62,914 nucleotides of DNA from Opitutus sp. (GTDB lineage: Bacteria; Verrucomicrobiota; Verrucomicrobiia; Opitutales; Opitutaceae): positions 1 through 62,914 of the forward strand of contig SIBG01000013.1 in assembly GCA_009695305.1 (NCBI GenBank), in the 5' to 3' direction. A model generated the notes under the pieces. That model had not been told where the DNA came from. It saw only the letters and a list, made by a program, of their open reading frames with translations, and did no database searches. Below, piece after piece: positions 19,042 through 27,915 of this stretch (position 1 is its first letter; each line of letters begins with the position of its first letter). Both the position numbers and the translations under genes were made by a program.

Positions 19042-20780
19042 ATACCGGCACCTCAATCGATCTGCGCAACACCAACTCGCTGTGGTGCAGTGTGCTCGCG
19101 GAAACCCTCCATCGTCTCGGCGTGCGACGCGCGGTCACCTCACCCGGTTCACGGTCGACGCCGCTCACGATGGCGTTGGCGCGGCATCCGGCGATCGAGG
19201 CGATCCCGGTGCTCGACGAGCGATCAGCGGCGTTCTTCGCCCTCGGGTTGGCGAAGCGGGATCTGCGGCCGGTCGTGCTCGTGTGCACGAGCGGGACGGC
19301 GGCGGCAAATTTCTTTCCGGCGGTGATCGAGGCGCGGGAAAGCGGCGTGCCATTGATCATCATCACGGCGGACCGGCCGCCGGAGATGCGGGCGTGTGCG
19401 TCGGGTCAAACGATTGACCAGCAGAAAATTTACGGCGACTACGTGAATTTTTATCATGAACTCGCCGTGCCGGAGGCGACCGAGGCGCGGCTCCGCTACC
19501 TGCGCCAGACCGTGGCGCACGCGCACGTCCGCACGCTCCGGCCGAACGCCGGACCGGTGCACTTGAACGCGCCGTTTCGCGATCCGCTCCCGCCAGTCGA
19601 GGATGGCACCGCGCAGGGTTGGGCGGCGGGTTTTGATTGGGAAATGTTCTTCGGGCAGCTCGCGGAGCCCGGCGATGAAGTCGTTCACACCTCGGTGCCG
19701 CCGCTGGCGAGCGATGGACACGGCGTGATCGTGGTCGGCGCGGCGCAACCGGCGGATGTGGACGCCTACGTCGAGGCCGTCGGTGAGATCGCACGTCGGC
19801 TGGGCTGGCCCGTCCTGGCGGACGGGCTTTCGCCGCTGCGCCATCACGCGTCCCGCGTGCCCGGGCTGGTCACAACTTACGCCGGCATCCTGCGCAATCC
19901 GGCCGCGGCGGAGCGACTGAGACCGGAGCGCGTGCTTTGCCTGGAGGGCTGGCCGACGAGCCGGGTGCTGCAGGGCTGGTTGGAAACGTGCGCGGCCCCG
20001 ACGCTGCTGATCAGCGAGCGAGTGGACAACCGCGACGCGCTGCACGGGCGCACGACGCAACGGCGGATCTCACTCCGGGCGTTCGCGGAGCAACTGCCGC
20101 TGGCGACGGAGGCGAACGGTTACGAGCGGATGTGGGCTGCCTTTGAGCGGAAGGCGCGGACGGTGCTGGATGCCCGACTCACGGTGACGACGGAGCTGTT
20201 CGAGCCGAAGGCGGCATGGCTGCTCGCGCAGCATCTGCCGGAGGACACGCAGCTCAGCATCGCGAATTCGATGCCGGTGCGGGACGTCGAGTATGTGTGG
20301 CCGGCCGGGGATCGCAGGATCCGGCCGCTGTTCAACCGCGGGGCCAACGGCATCGACGGCACGCTTTCGACGGCCCTCGGTGTGGCGCATGAGGCGGGGC
20401 AGCCCGCGGTGCTCCTGACGGGGGATCTCGCGCTGCTACACGACACGAATGGATTCTTGCTGCGGCCGAAGCTGGTCGGGTCCCTGACGGTGGTGCTGAT
20501 CAACAACCGGGGCGGCGGAATTTTCGAGCACCTGCCGGTCGCGCAATTTGATCCGCCCTTTGAAGAGTTTTTTGCGACCCCGCAGGAGGCGGATTTTGCG
20601 AAACTGGCGGAAGCCTACGGTGCGGAGCACCTGGTGGTGCGGGACTGGGAGCACTTCATCGCGCTGGTGTCGGAGCTGCCGGCGAGTGGAATTCGGGTGC
20701 TGGAATTGCGCACGGATCGGAAGCGGGACACGGCGGGGCGGCAGCAGCTGTTTGCGGCCGTCGCGGCCGCGGCGGAGTAG
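19038..20780 (+). CDS. menD: SEPHCHC synthase
   Basis: A 580-residue thiamine diphosphate enzyme that joins isochorismate and 2-oxoglutarate, the first committed menaquinone step. Characteristic blocks: TSPGSRSTPLTMAL at the N-terminus, DERSAAFFALGLAK with the Glu that activates the cofactor, CTSGTAAANFFPAV, and near the C-terminus GDLALLHDTNG and VLINNRGGGIFEHLP, the Mg/ThDP binding part. The start overlaps the stop of menF. It ends at the convergent kup gene; menH, menC and menE do not follow. Confidence 0.96.
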   Translation: MNTGTSIDLRNTNSLWCSVLAETLHRLGVRRAVTSPGSRSTPLTMALARHPAIEAIPVLDERSAAFFALGLAKRDLRPVVLVCTSGTAAANFFPAVIEARESGVPLIIITADRPPEMRACASGQTIDQQKIYGDYVNFYHELAVPEATEARLRYLRQTVAHAHVRTLRPNAGPVHLNAPFRDPLPPVEDGTAQGWAAGFDWEMFFGQLAEPGDEVVHTSVPPLASDGHGVIVVGAAQPADVDAYVEAVGEIARRLGWPVLADGLSPLRHHASRVPGLVTTYAGILRNPAAAERLRPERVLCLEGWPTSRVLQGWLETCAAPTLLISERVDNRDALHGRTTQRRISLRAFAEQLPLATEANGYERMWAAFERKARTVLDARLTVTTELFEPKAAWLLAQHLPEDTQLSIANSMPVRDVEYVWPAGDRRIRPLFNRGANGIDGTLSTALGVAHEAGQPAVLLTGDLALLHDTNGFLLRPKLVGSLTVVLINNRGGGIFEHLPVAQFDPPFEEFFATPQEADFAKLAEAYGAEHLVVRDWEHFIALVSELPASGIRVLELRTDRKRDTAGRQQLFAAVAAAAE

Positions 20781-20799
20781 GGCGGACATCGGTCCGCCC
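20780..20799. terminator. Possible terminator between menD and kup
   Basis: GGGCGGAC (20780-20787) and GTCCGCCC (20792-20799) form a perfect eight-base stem with an ATCG loop, beginning at the last base of the menD stop. No T run follows on the plus strand, so it may be an intergenic palindrome rather than an intrinsic terminator. Confidence 0.4.
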
Positions 20800-20844
20800 C
20801 GGAAAATTCTGCGCCCAACAGGACGGGCGGCAACCGCGCCTGGC

Positions 20845-22731
20845 TCACAGCTGGATCGGGAGGCCGACCTCGATGATTTGCATCGGAGGCAGCTGATAAT
20901 AGTCGCGGGCCTGCCGGGCGTTGCGGCTGAGAAATGCGTAGAAGTGTTTCTGCCATTCAAACATCCGGGTGTCGCCGCCAGTGATGATCATCTCGCGATT
21001 GAAATAATAAGTGGCCTCGTTGAGTTTGAGGGGGACGCCGGCGTCGCGCACTTTTTCCATCAGATTCGAGACATCGGGCGATTCCATGTAACCGTAGCGA
21101 CCGATCGCGCGCCACACCCCATTGCCGATCTCCGTGACGGTGAAGCGGACCGAGTCTTCGACGACGGGGACTTCGTCAGTGGTGATGCTGAGAAGCACCA
21201 CGGTCTCGTGGAGGACCTTGTTGGCTTTGACATGATGCAGCAGCACGAGGGGCGTCCCGGTGGGGTTGCCAGCCATGAAAACGCCGGTGCCGCGGACGCG
21301 GGTGATGTGCGTGCTGCAAGCGATGCGGCTGAGCTCAGCTTCGGTGACTTCGTTGGCGTAGATCCGCCGGAAAATTTCCGCCTTGCCCAGCTTCCATGTC
21401 GTCATGATGGCGAGCAGACCCAACGCAATGAACACGGGCAGCCAGCCGCCGTCGGCGAACTTGTGGATGTTGGCCCCGAAGAACGTCACATCGAGCGTCA
21501 GAAACAACAGGCAAAGAATCGTGGCCTGCCAGGTGGCCCACTTCCAGGCGCGGCGCATCACCACGAACAGGATCAACGAGGTTACAATCATCGTGCCGGT
21601 GACGGCGATGCCGTAGGCGGCGGCTAGGGCCGAGCTCGACTTGAAGCCGTAGACGGTCGCGATGGCGCCGAGGGCCAGGGTGACGTTGACGAGGGGCAGA
21701 TAGATCTGGCCGGGCTGATCCGGATTGGTGTGCTTGATGGTCAGCCGCGGGAAGTAGCCCAGTTGGATCGCCTGCCGGGCGAGGGAATAGGCTCCGGAGA
21801 TCAAGGCCTGACTGGCGATGATGGCGGCGAGGATTGAGAGGGCGAGCAACGCGAAGCGCAGCGGCCCTTCGGGGGCGAGCGCGAGGAAAGGGTTTTCCAC
21901 GTGGCCGCCTTGCGCGATGACGTTGGCCCCCTGGCCAAAGTAGTTGAGCGTCAGGCCGGGCAGCACCACGGCATACCAACCGGTGTTAATCGCCCGTCGG
22001 CCGAAATGCCCCATGTCGGCATAGAGCGCCTCCACCCCCGTGATCGCCAGCACCACGGAGCCGAGCAAGACGGTGGATTCCTTCGGGTGCACCATCAGCA
22101 GTTCGAGGCCCAGTAGCGGGTTGAGGGCGTGCAGGACGATGGGTTGGCGGATCACATGCCAAAGCCCCAGCGCGCCGAGGACGGCGAACCAAAGTAACAT
22201 GACCGGGCCGAAAATCCTCCCGATAAATTTAGTGCCCTGACGCTGGAAGGCGAACAGGCCCGCGAGGATCGCGATGGCAATCGGCAGCACATAATGATCG
22301 ACCCCGGGCCACACCAATTTGATGCCCTCGGTCGCCGACAGGACGGTCATGGCCGGGGTGATAATAGCCTCACCACAAAGCATGGCCGCACCGGTGAGCA
22401 CAATGATCACGCCGACATTCAGGACCGCTTTGCCCGAACGATCCAGGTGGCTCAAGGCCAGCAGCGCGAAAATTCCACCTTCCCCGCGGTTGTCGGCGCG
22501 CAGCACAAAGATCGTGTATTTGACGCTCACCACCAGAATCAGGGACCAGAACACCAGCGAAAGCACCCCGAGCACGGCGTGGGCATGCTCGCCAGGGGGC
22601 AGGGCCTGCAGGCACTCCCGAATCGTGTAGAGCGGGCTGGTGCCGATGTCGCCAAACACCACCCCCAGCGCGCCGAGCGTGAGGCCGGCCTGGGCCGAGG
22701 GACGGAGAGACGCGGACGCCGGAGTGCTCAT
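20845..22731 (-). CDS. kup: KUP-family potassium uptake protein
   Basis: About 628 residues. KUP proteins import K+ with protons across the inner membrane. The family start GVVFGDIGTSPLYTIRE is clear, followed by about 12 hydrophobic segments, LRADNRGEGGIFALLAL, the block ALYADMGHFGR, and a soluble C-terminal domain of about 180 residues. The ATG at 22731 was preferred; a GTG at 22779 would add 16 residues, and neither has a strong ribosome binding site. The gene sits between menD and menB, divergent from menB. No potassium or c-di-AMP riboswitch could be identified by eye. Confidence 0.93.
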   Translation of the reverse strand: MSTPASASLRPSAQAGLTLGALGVVFGDIGTSPLYTIRECLQALPPGEHAHAVLGVLSLVFWSLILVVSVKYTIFVLRADNRGEGGIFALLALSHLDRSGKAVLNVGVIIVLTGAAMLCGEAIITPAMTVLSATEGIKLVWPGVDHYVLPIAIAILAGLFAFQRQGTKFIGRIFGPVMLLWFAVLGALGLWHVIRQPIVLHALNPLLGLELLMVHPKESTVLLGSVVLAITGVEALYADMGHFGRRAINTGWYAVVLPGLTLNYFGQGANVIAQGGHVENPFLALAPEGPLRFALLALSILAAIIASQALISGAYSLARQAIQLGYFPRLTIKHTNPDQPGQIYLPLVNVTLALGAIATVYGFKSSSALAAAYGIAVTGTMIVTSLILFVVMRRAWKWATWQATILCLLFLTLDVTFFGANIHKFADGGWLPVFIALGLLAIMTTWKLGKAEIFRRIYANEVTEAELSRIACSTHITRVRGTGVFMAGNPTGTPLVLLHHVKANKVLHETVVLLSITTDEVPVVEDSVRFTVTEIGNGVWRAIGRYGYMESPDVSNLMEKVRDAGVPLKLNEATYYFNREMIITGGDTRMFEWQKHFYAFLSRNARQARDYYQLPPMQIIEVGLPIQL

Positions 22732-22861
22732 GGACGGGGCCAGCTTGGGTGGCGGGCGGGTGACTCCAAGCTGTTTCACGCCGGTGGCCGAATCTTGCTT
22801 GCTTTTCGGTTTCGTTGTCGGCGGCCCTCGACAAACCGCCGCCGGCGTCTAGTTTTTCCCC

Positions 22862-23695
22862 ATGAGTCCTGCCTGGAAAGCGACGAAAACCTACTCGGAC
22901 ATTCTTTACCACAAAGCCGGCGGCATCGCGAAAATCACGATCAACCGTCCGGAGAAACGCAATGCGTTCCGGCCTGAGACGGTCGCGCAGATGTTCGATG
23001 CGTTCACGGATGCCCGCGAAGACCAGACAGTCGGCGTGGTGCTGCTCACCGGTGCGGGGCCGCACACGGACGGAAAATACGCATTCTGCGCCGGCGGCGA
23101 TCAAAGCGTGCGCGGCTCTGCGGGCTACATCGGTGGCGACGGCGTGCCACGGCTCAACGTGCTCGATCTCCAGAAACTCATCCGCTCGATGCCGAAGGTG
23201 GTCATCGCGCTCGTCGCCGGTTCCGCGATCGGCGGCGGGCACGTGCTGCACGTGGTGTGCGACCTGACGATCGCCGCGGACAACGCGATCTTCGGCCAGG
23301 TGGGCCCGAAGATGGGCAGCTTCGACGGTGGCTTCGGTTCGAGTTATCTCGCGCGCGTCGTCGGCCAGAAGAAAGCGCGGGAGATTTGGTTTCTCTGCCG
23401 GCAGTATGATGCGAAGGAGGCGCTCGGCATGGGGCTCGTCAACGCCGTCGTCCCAGTCGCGGCGCTCGAGGCCGAGGGCGTGAAATGGGCCGGGGAGATC
23501 ATGGAAAAGAGTCCGCTGGCGATCCGACTGCTCAAGAGTGCCTTCAACGCCGAGCTCGACGGCCAGGCGGGCATCCAGGAACTCGCGGGCAACGCGACGT
23601 TGCTCTACTACATGAGCGAGGAGGCGAAGGAATTTCACTCGGCCCAACGCGAGAAGCGCCAGCCCGCCGCCCGGAAATATCCGTGGCTGCCCTGA
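22862..23695 (+). CDS. menB: 1,4-dihydroxy-2-naphthoyl-CoA synthase
   Basis: A 277-residue crotonase-fold enzyme that closes the naphthoquinone ring in menaquinone synthesis. It is assigned to MenB rather than generic enoyl-CoA hydratases by [10 protein letters not shown], followed by GYIGGDG, by [13 protein letters not shown], and by the C-terminal [16 protein letters not shown]. The oxyanion-hole region ([12 protein letters not shown]) is intact. The ATG at 22862 is 130 bp from the divergent kup start. Its partners menF and menD lie just beyond kup, so this is one menaquinone locus with an inserted transporter gene. Confidence 0.95.
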   Translation: MSPAWKATKTYSDILYHKAGGIAKITINRPEKRNAFRPETVAQMFDAFTDAREDQTVGVVLLTGAGPHTDGKYAFCAGGDQSVRGSAGYIGGDGVPRLNVLDLQKLIRSMPKVVIALVAGSAIGGGHVLHVVCDLTIAADNAIFGQVGPKMGSFDGGFGSSYLARVVGQKKAREIWFLCRQYDAKEALGMGLVNAVVPVAALEAEGVKWAGEIMEKSPLAIRLLKSAFNAELDGQAGIQELAGNATLLYYMSEEAKEFHSAQREKRQPAARKYPWLP

Positions 23696-23713
23696 GGGCG
23701 GACGGGCGGACAA

Positions 23714-24922
23714 CTACCGTGGCGGTGGATTGCGAGCGCCGACGGGTTGCACCTCAAGCAGGGCGGTGTCGACGAGGTTGCGTTCGAGATAGGCATAGGT
23801 CGCGAAACCGTAGCCGCCGGCACCCCATTTCACGCCCCACGAATTCTTGAAGATGAAGACTGTGTCCTTGAGCGTGCCGGTCTTGTTTTCATAGCCGACG
23901 ATCGTCACGGCATGGCCGCCGCCCTCCATCGGCTGCTGTCCGTTCAAGTAGGGATTGCGCAGCGTGCGCCACTGGGGCCACCGCAGCCCGACCGCCACCG
24001 GGACCCCGGCGTCGAGCGCCTGGACGAGGTTCGCGAGGCGCGCGGCCTGATCACGTCCGGGCAGCGGGATGATCGAGACGCGTTGCTGGCGGCGGGCCTC
24101 CTCGACGATTTCCCGCGGCGGATCGGCGGCGCCGAGCGTATTGCCGAAAGTGTAGGGTAGACTCGATTGCAACGGGATGCCGTAGGTGCGCAGCGCCGTC
24201 ACGACCTCGGACAACGCGAAGCCTTCATCGACGTTGTCGAGCGCCTCGGAGTTTTCGGCGTCGGTGCCCGCGACTCCCGCCTCGGGCCGCACGCGGGGAG
24301 CGCGGTTGAGGGTCTTGCAGGTGGCCCAGACCAGATACTCCTCGGAAAACTGCTGTGGTTTTCCCGTAAGCCGGGCGTGCTGAAATTCCAGCGCACTGAC
24401 GATGGCGAACACGGCGCAGCTGGGGCGGGGTCCTTGATTTTTCACATTCAAGGCGAGTTCGAAAAAAAACGGGCGGAGGTCGACACTCGGGCGAACCTCC
24501 GGCGGCTGGCCAAAGCTCTGCAACAACCGGTCGAACTGCGCGCCAGTGGCGGCCGTCGCGGTCGCAGCGCCGGCTTTCGCAGCGTTCTCCTTCGCGTGTT
24601 TTTGCGCGGCGTTGAGCGTGGCGTCGGCGGCCGCGTCGGCCTCGGGCTGGTAGCCAAACGCCGCCTGCAACTCCGGCGTCAGATCACGCAACCGGATCGA
24701 CGCCATGCCGCCGGCGTGGGAGACCATCAGGCTGCGGGCATTGACGGAGCGGACTTGCACGCGCTCGTAGGAAATTTTGCCGACCTGCAAGGTTTCGAAA
24801 GTGGCGCCAGCGCCGAGGTTTGCCGCGATCGCGGCTGCCGAGGCGAAACCAAGCCACCAGCCGAGCACCAAAATAATCTGGGCGGGCATCTGACAGAGGC
24901 GATCGCGGCGCGACGTCGTCAT
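23714..24922 (-). CDS. Secreted papain-like (C1) cysteine peptidase
   Basis: A 402-residue exported protein (hydrophobic signal at about 13-34; start set at the ATG 24922). After the signal comes a small beta-rich module (about 40-92) ending in SIRLRDLTPELQAAFGY, a segment I have seen at the N-terminus of other verrucomicrobial secreted proteins; then an Ala-rich linker; then the peptidase. The catalytic set is visible: Q163 and C169 in KNQGPRPSCAVF, H337 in GGHAVTIVGY, and N360 in FKNSWGVKWG. It should therefore be active. No pro-region inhibitor motif is evident. It converges with menB and stands alone. Confidence 0.88.
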   Translation of the reverse strand: MTTSRRDRLCQMPAQIILVLGWWLGFASAAAIAANLGAGATFETLQVGKISYERVQVRSVNARSLMVSHAGGMASIRLRDLTPELQAAFGYQPEADAAADATLNAAQKHAKENAAKAGAATATAATGAQFDRLLQSFGQPPEVRPSVDLRPFFFELALNVKNQGPRPSCAVFAIVSALEFQHARLTGKPQQFSEEYLVWATCKTLNRAPRVRPEAGVAGTDAENSEALDNVDEGFALSEVVTALRTYGIPLQSSLPYTFGNTLGAADPPREIVEEARRQQRVSIIPLPGRDQAARLANLVQALDAGVPVAVGLRWPQWRTLRNPYLNGQQPMEGGGHAVTIVGYENKTGTLKDTVFIFKNSWGVKWGAGGYGFATYAYLERNLVDTALLEVQPVGARNPPPR

Positions 24923-24996
24923 GAGGGAACTCCGCCGATGGGAGTTGGTTTTACCGCGCGACTCAAGCGGCGAACCGCCCAACCCGTTTCGTCGGC

Positions 24997-25482
24997 CTAG
25001 GGGCCGGTCGGACGAAACAAAGCGGTTTCGTAGGCTCGCACGCAAACGCGCTTACCCCTGTTGATGAACGCGTGACCCTCAGCCGCGAGCTTGCGCCGCA
25101 GCCCAGCGACGCCGCCCGGATATTTGGCGTTGAGCTCACCGTCCTTTTTCAGCGTGCGCCAGTAGGGCGTGATTTTCTTCTCGCCCGCGGCGCGGGCTTC
25201 TTCGGCCGCGTGTGCGGCAATCCACGAAAAAATTCCGGTGGTAATCGGGCAGCCGGCGGCGGCGCGGTGTTTTTTGGCGACGGCGGCGCGGAGCTCGTTG
25301 ATGGTCGTGACGCGACCGCGAGGGACCGTGCGCATCAACGCCGCGATCTCGCGCGGCGCGGCGATGGCGAGCGTTGCCCCGCCCATGCGCTTGGCGGCGG
25401 CGCCGGTGAGTTTGACGACCTTCGGGAGGTCCTTGTCGTCGGCGAGTTTTTCGCGCCAGGATTTACGGGTTGGAGCGGGCAT
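24997..25482 (-). CDS. Alkyltransferase-like (MGMT-family) DNA-binding protein
   Basis: A 161-residue protein. The middle part matches the DNA-binding domain of O6-alkylguanine transferases: MRTVPRGRVTTINELRAAV, then a helix ending PYWRTLKKDGELNAKYPGG. The active-site PCHRV motif is absent; the equivalent region reads GCPITTGIF, so it should bind DNA or damaged bases without transferring the alkyl group, like ATL proteins or a more distant relative. The N-terminal ~45 residues are basic and unassigned. It lies downstream of fba but is separated from it by a terminator. Confidence 0.75.
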   Translation of the reverse strand: MPAPTRKSWREKLADDKDLPKVVKLTGAAAKRMGGATLAIAAPREIAALMRTVPRGRVTTINELRAAVAKKHRAAAGCPITTGIFSWIAAHAAEEARAAGEKKITPYWRTLKKDGELNAKYPGGVAGLRRKLAAEGHAFINRGKRVCVRAYETALFRPTGP

Positions 25483-25487
25483 GAAGC

Positions 25488-25517
25488 AAAACGGCCACCT
25501 CCTCGCGAGGTGGCCGT
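25488..25517 (-). terminator. Rho-independent terminator of fba
   Basis: ACGGCCACCTC (25491-25501) and GAGGTGGCCGT (25507-25517) form a perfect 11-bp stem with a CTCGC loop. Read on the minus strand it is followed by TTTT and lies directly after the fba stop, before the next gene. Confidence 0.85.
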
Positions 25518-25531
25518 GACCGCAGGTCGGA

Positions 25532-26482
25532 TTATTTCCCGAGGCTCTTGCGCAGGTCGGCGAGTTGATTGGCGCTGCCGAGGAGGACGTTGCGGCTCAC
25601 GATGAACTTCGCGTATTCCTCGATGAAGATCTTGCCCGGCGGGCGGAAATCGAAGTCGCCCGGCTTGTCGCGGAAGAACTCGCGGTGCACGCGGGTCCAG
25701 ACGAGGCGACCGTCGGTGTCGATGTTGACCTTCGTGACGCCGCGTTTGGCGGCTGGGAGGTATTCGTTCACGTCGACGCCCATCGAGCCGGCGATCTTGC
25801 CGCCGGCGGCGTTGATGCGGGCGACCTCATCCTGCGGAACGGAGGAGCTGCCGTGCATGACGAGCGGGTAGCCCGGGAGGCGGGCCTTGATTTTGTCGAG
25901 CACGTCGAAGTGGAGCGATTGGCGGCCCTTGAACTTGAAGGCGCCGTGCGAGGTGCCGATGGCGCAGGCGAGGGAATCGCAGCCGGTTTTCTTGACGAAG
26001 TCCTCCGCCTCGGCCGGATCGGTGAGCATGGCGTGGCCTTCCTCGACCTTGATGTCCTCCTCGACGCCGCCGAGCATGCCAAGCTCGGCCTCGACGGAAA
26101 TGCCCTTGGCGTGGGCCTTGTCGACCACGCGCTTGCTGATGGCCACGTTCTCGGCGAACGACTCATGCGAAGCATCGATCATGACGGAACTGAAAAAGCC
26201 GGAGTCGATGCACTCGTAGCACGTCTCCTCGTCGCCGTGGTCCAGATGAACGGCGAAGATGCAGTCCGGAAAAATGACCGAGGCGGCGCGAATGATGGCC
26301 TCGAGCATGCGCTTGTCGGTGTATTTGCGCGCACCCTTGGAAATTTGGATGATAAACGGCGCCTGCGACTGCTGGGCGCCTTTGAACAGGCCCATGGCTT
26401 GTTCGGCGTTGTTGATATTGTAGGCGCCGACGGCGTATTTCCCGTAGGCGTGAGTGAAGAGCTGGGCGGTGGTGACAATCAT
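25532..26482 (-). CDS. fba: Class II fructose-bisphosphate aldolase
   Basis: A 316-residue zinc-dependent aldolase of glycolysis and gluconeogenesis. Motifs: VGAYNINNAEQ at the N-terminus, FAVHLDHGDEETC with the zinc-binding His, SVMIDASHESF, VEAELGMLGGVEED, IGTSHGAFKF and VMHGSSSVP, all typical of class II enzymes. The length is near the family norm. It is preceded by 174 bp and followed by a strong terminator, so it is probably monocistronic. Confidence 0.95.
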   Translation of the reverse strand: MIVTTAQLFTHAYGKYAVGAYNINNAEQAMGLFKGAQQSQAPFIIQISKGARKYTDKRMLEAIIRAASVIFPDCIFAVHLDHGDEETCYECIDSGFFSSVMIDASHESFAENVAISKRVVDKAHAKGISVEAELGMLGGVEEDIKVEEGHAMLTDPAEAEDFVKKTGCDSLACAIGTSHGAFKFKGRQSLHFDVLDKIKARLPGYPLVMHGSSSVPQDEVARINAAGGKIAGSMGVDVNEYLPAAKRGVTKVNIDTDGRLVWTRVHREFFRDKPGDFDFRPPGKIFIEEYAKFIVSRNVLLGSANQLADLRKSLGK

Positions 26483-26656
26483 GGGATTAAGGTGGACCGG
26501 AGGAGCAGCTTCCGTGCGAGGGATTGCCCGGGCAAGGGTTTTTCTCTGTGCATAAATGGCGAAGGGATGCGCGTGGCTTGGCTGGCGGCAGACACCGTTG
26601 CGGCCGCTCCAGGACGGAACGGCCGCAAGAAAATCCGGGTTGAGTCGCGCGCAGGT

Positions 26657-27850
26657 TTAGCCGCCGCCCGCCTTCCGGGCCTTGGGCGCGGCGGGACCGG
26701 CGTCGCTCTTGGTGTTGGTGCTGGGCTGCGGCGCAAGGGTCTCGCGCACAATCTGCTGGAGCTGCTGCTGCGCCGCCTGCTGCTGCTGGATCTGCTGGAG
26801 GGCCGCAATCTGCGTCGAGGCGAGCACAGATTGGGCTTGGTTGACGGCCGCCGGCGTGACCTGAGCCGTGGCGCCACTAGGAGGGCCCCCACCCGGCAGG
26901 CCTCCAATACCCATTGCGCCGCCGACGAACGCGCCGACCATCGCGCCGATATCCGGCCCGCCACCGGGTCCGCCACCAAAACCACCGAGCGAAATATTGC
27001 CGCCGCCCCGCAGGGCGCCGGCGTCCTGGCCGCGGACCCCCGGCTGGCCCGGAGCGGTCGGGTTGCCGCCGGGACCGGCGCGTTGCGGCGCAGGAGCCGG
27101 ATTCGCGGCGAGAATCTGCACGAGCTGATCGGCCTGCCCCTGCGAGAGCGGGCTGTCCGAAGTGCTCAGGCGCTGCTGGAGCTGGTTCACCACCGCGCGC
27201 TGCGGCTGCGTGGAATCATAGTTCTGCAATTGCGCCAGTCCGCTTTCGCCGATCACGGCTGCAATGCTGGCGTTGCTGCTGGCCTGCGTGTCGGCGAGGA
27301 GTTTTTGCAAGCCCTGCCGGTCGCGGCGCGGATCGAGGCCCTGCTCGCTCGCGGCGGTCATCACATCCATCATCGTGGTCTGCCGCTCGACCAGCAGCGC
27401 CGCGAGTTTGTCGCGCTGGTCGCCCGAAAGATTGAGACTCTTGAAGAGCGAGCCGTAGCGGGCATCGACCCCGGCCTTTTGCTGGACGCTCAGCAGCGCC
27501 TGCACCTCGGGCTTGCTCATGAGATCGCGGAGGGCGGCGATTTGCTGCAGCGGGTTGTTCGATGTCGGACCGCCGCGGCCACCGCGCTCGCCCGGATTGC
27601 CCCCCGGGGGCCGGCTCCCCGTGACGGCCTCGCCCGTCTTGTCGGCGCGTTGGCTCGCGAGCTGGGCGGTCAAATCCCTGTTGTTTTTCGTCAGGTCCCA
27701 AATGCGCTTCTGGAGATCGGCGCGCTCGTCCGTGTTTAAGGCGGCGGCGCGCAACGCGACTAGTTCCTGATATTGCCGCCAGGCGAGCGTCCCGCCGCCG
27801 ATGGTGGTCAATGCGAGCAGCAGCAGGGCGAGGTTTTTAGGGGATTTCAC
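26657..27850 (-). CDS. Membrane-anchored coiled-coil protein with Gly/Pro/Gln-rich tail
   Basis: A 397-residue protein of unrecognised family. One N-terminal hydrophobic helix (NLALLLLALTTIGGGTLAW) anchors it or exports it; a short coiled coil follows (about 28-65). A central helical region (about 90-230) contains LNLSGDQRDKLAALL, reminiscent of the Spy/CpxP LTxxQ pattern, though this is weak. The C-terminal third is low complexity: Gly/Pro-rich, then runs of Gln (QQIQQQQAAQQQLQQ). A periplasmic structural or chaperone-like role would fit. It follows topB on the same strand. Confidence 0.6.
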   Translation of the reverse strand: MKSPKNLALLLLALTTIGGGTLAWRQYQELVALRAAALNTDERADLQKRIWDLTKNNRDLTAQLASQRADKTGEAVTGSRPPGGNPGERGGRGGPTSNNPLQQIAALRDLMSKPEVQALLSVQQKAGVDARYGSLFKSLNLSGDQRDKLAALLVERQTTMMDVMTAASEQGLDPRRDRQGLQKLLADTQASSNASIAAVIGESGLAQLQNYDSTQPQRAVVNQLQQRLSTSDSPLSQGQADQLVQILAANPAPAPQRAGPGGNPTAPGQPGVRGQDAGALRGGGNISLGGFGGGPGGGPDIGAMVGAFVGGAMGIGGLPGGGPPSGATAQVTPAAVNQAQSVLASTQIAALQQIQQQQAAQQQLQQIVRETLAPQPSTNTKSDAGPAAPKARKAGGG

Positions 27851-27915
27851 GGTGTTCGCCTAGACGCAGTCTCGGGGAGAAGGTTACTCGTGCTTCACCC
27901 GTCGCCATCGCGCAG

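Noticed and set aside
25565-27739. Plus-strand open frame of 724 codons across fba and the next gene
   Set aside because: Spans two minus-strand genes and the gap between them; no signal, domain or motif. High GC alone explains its length.
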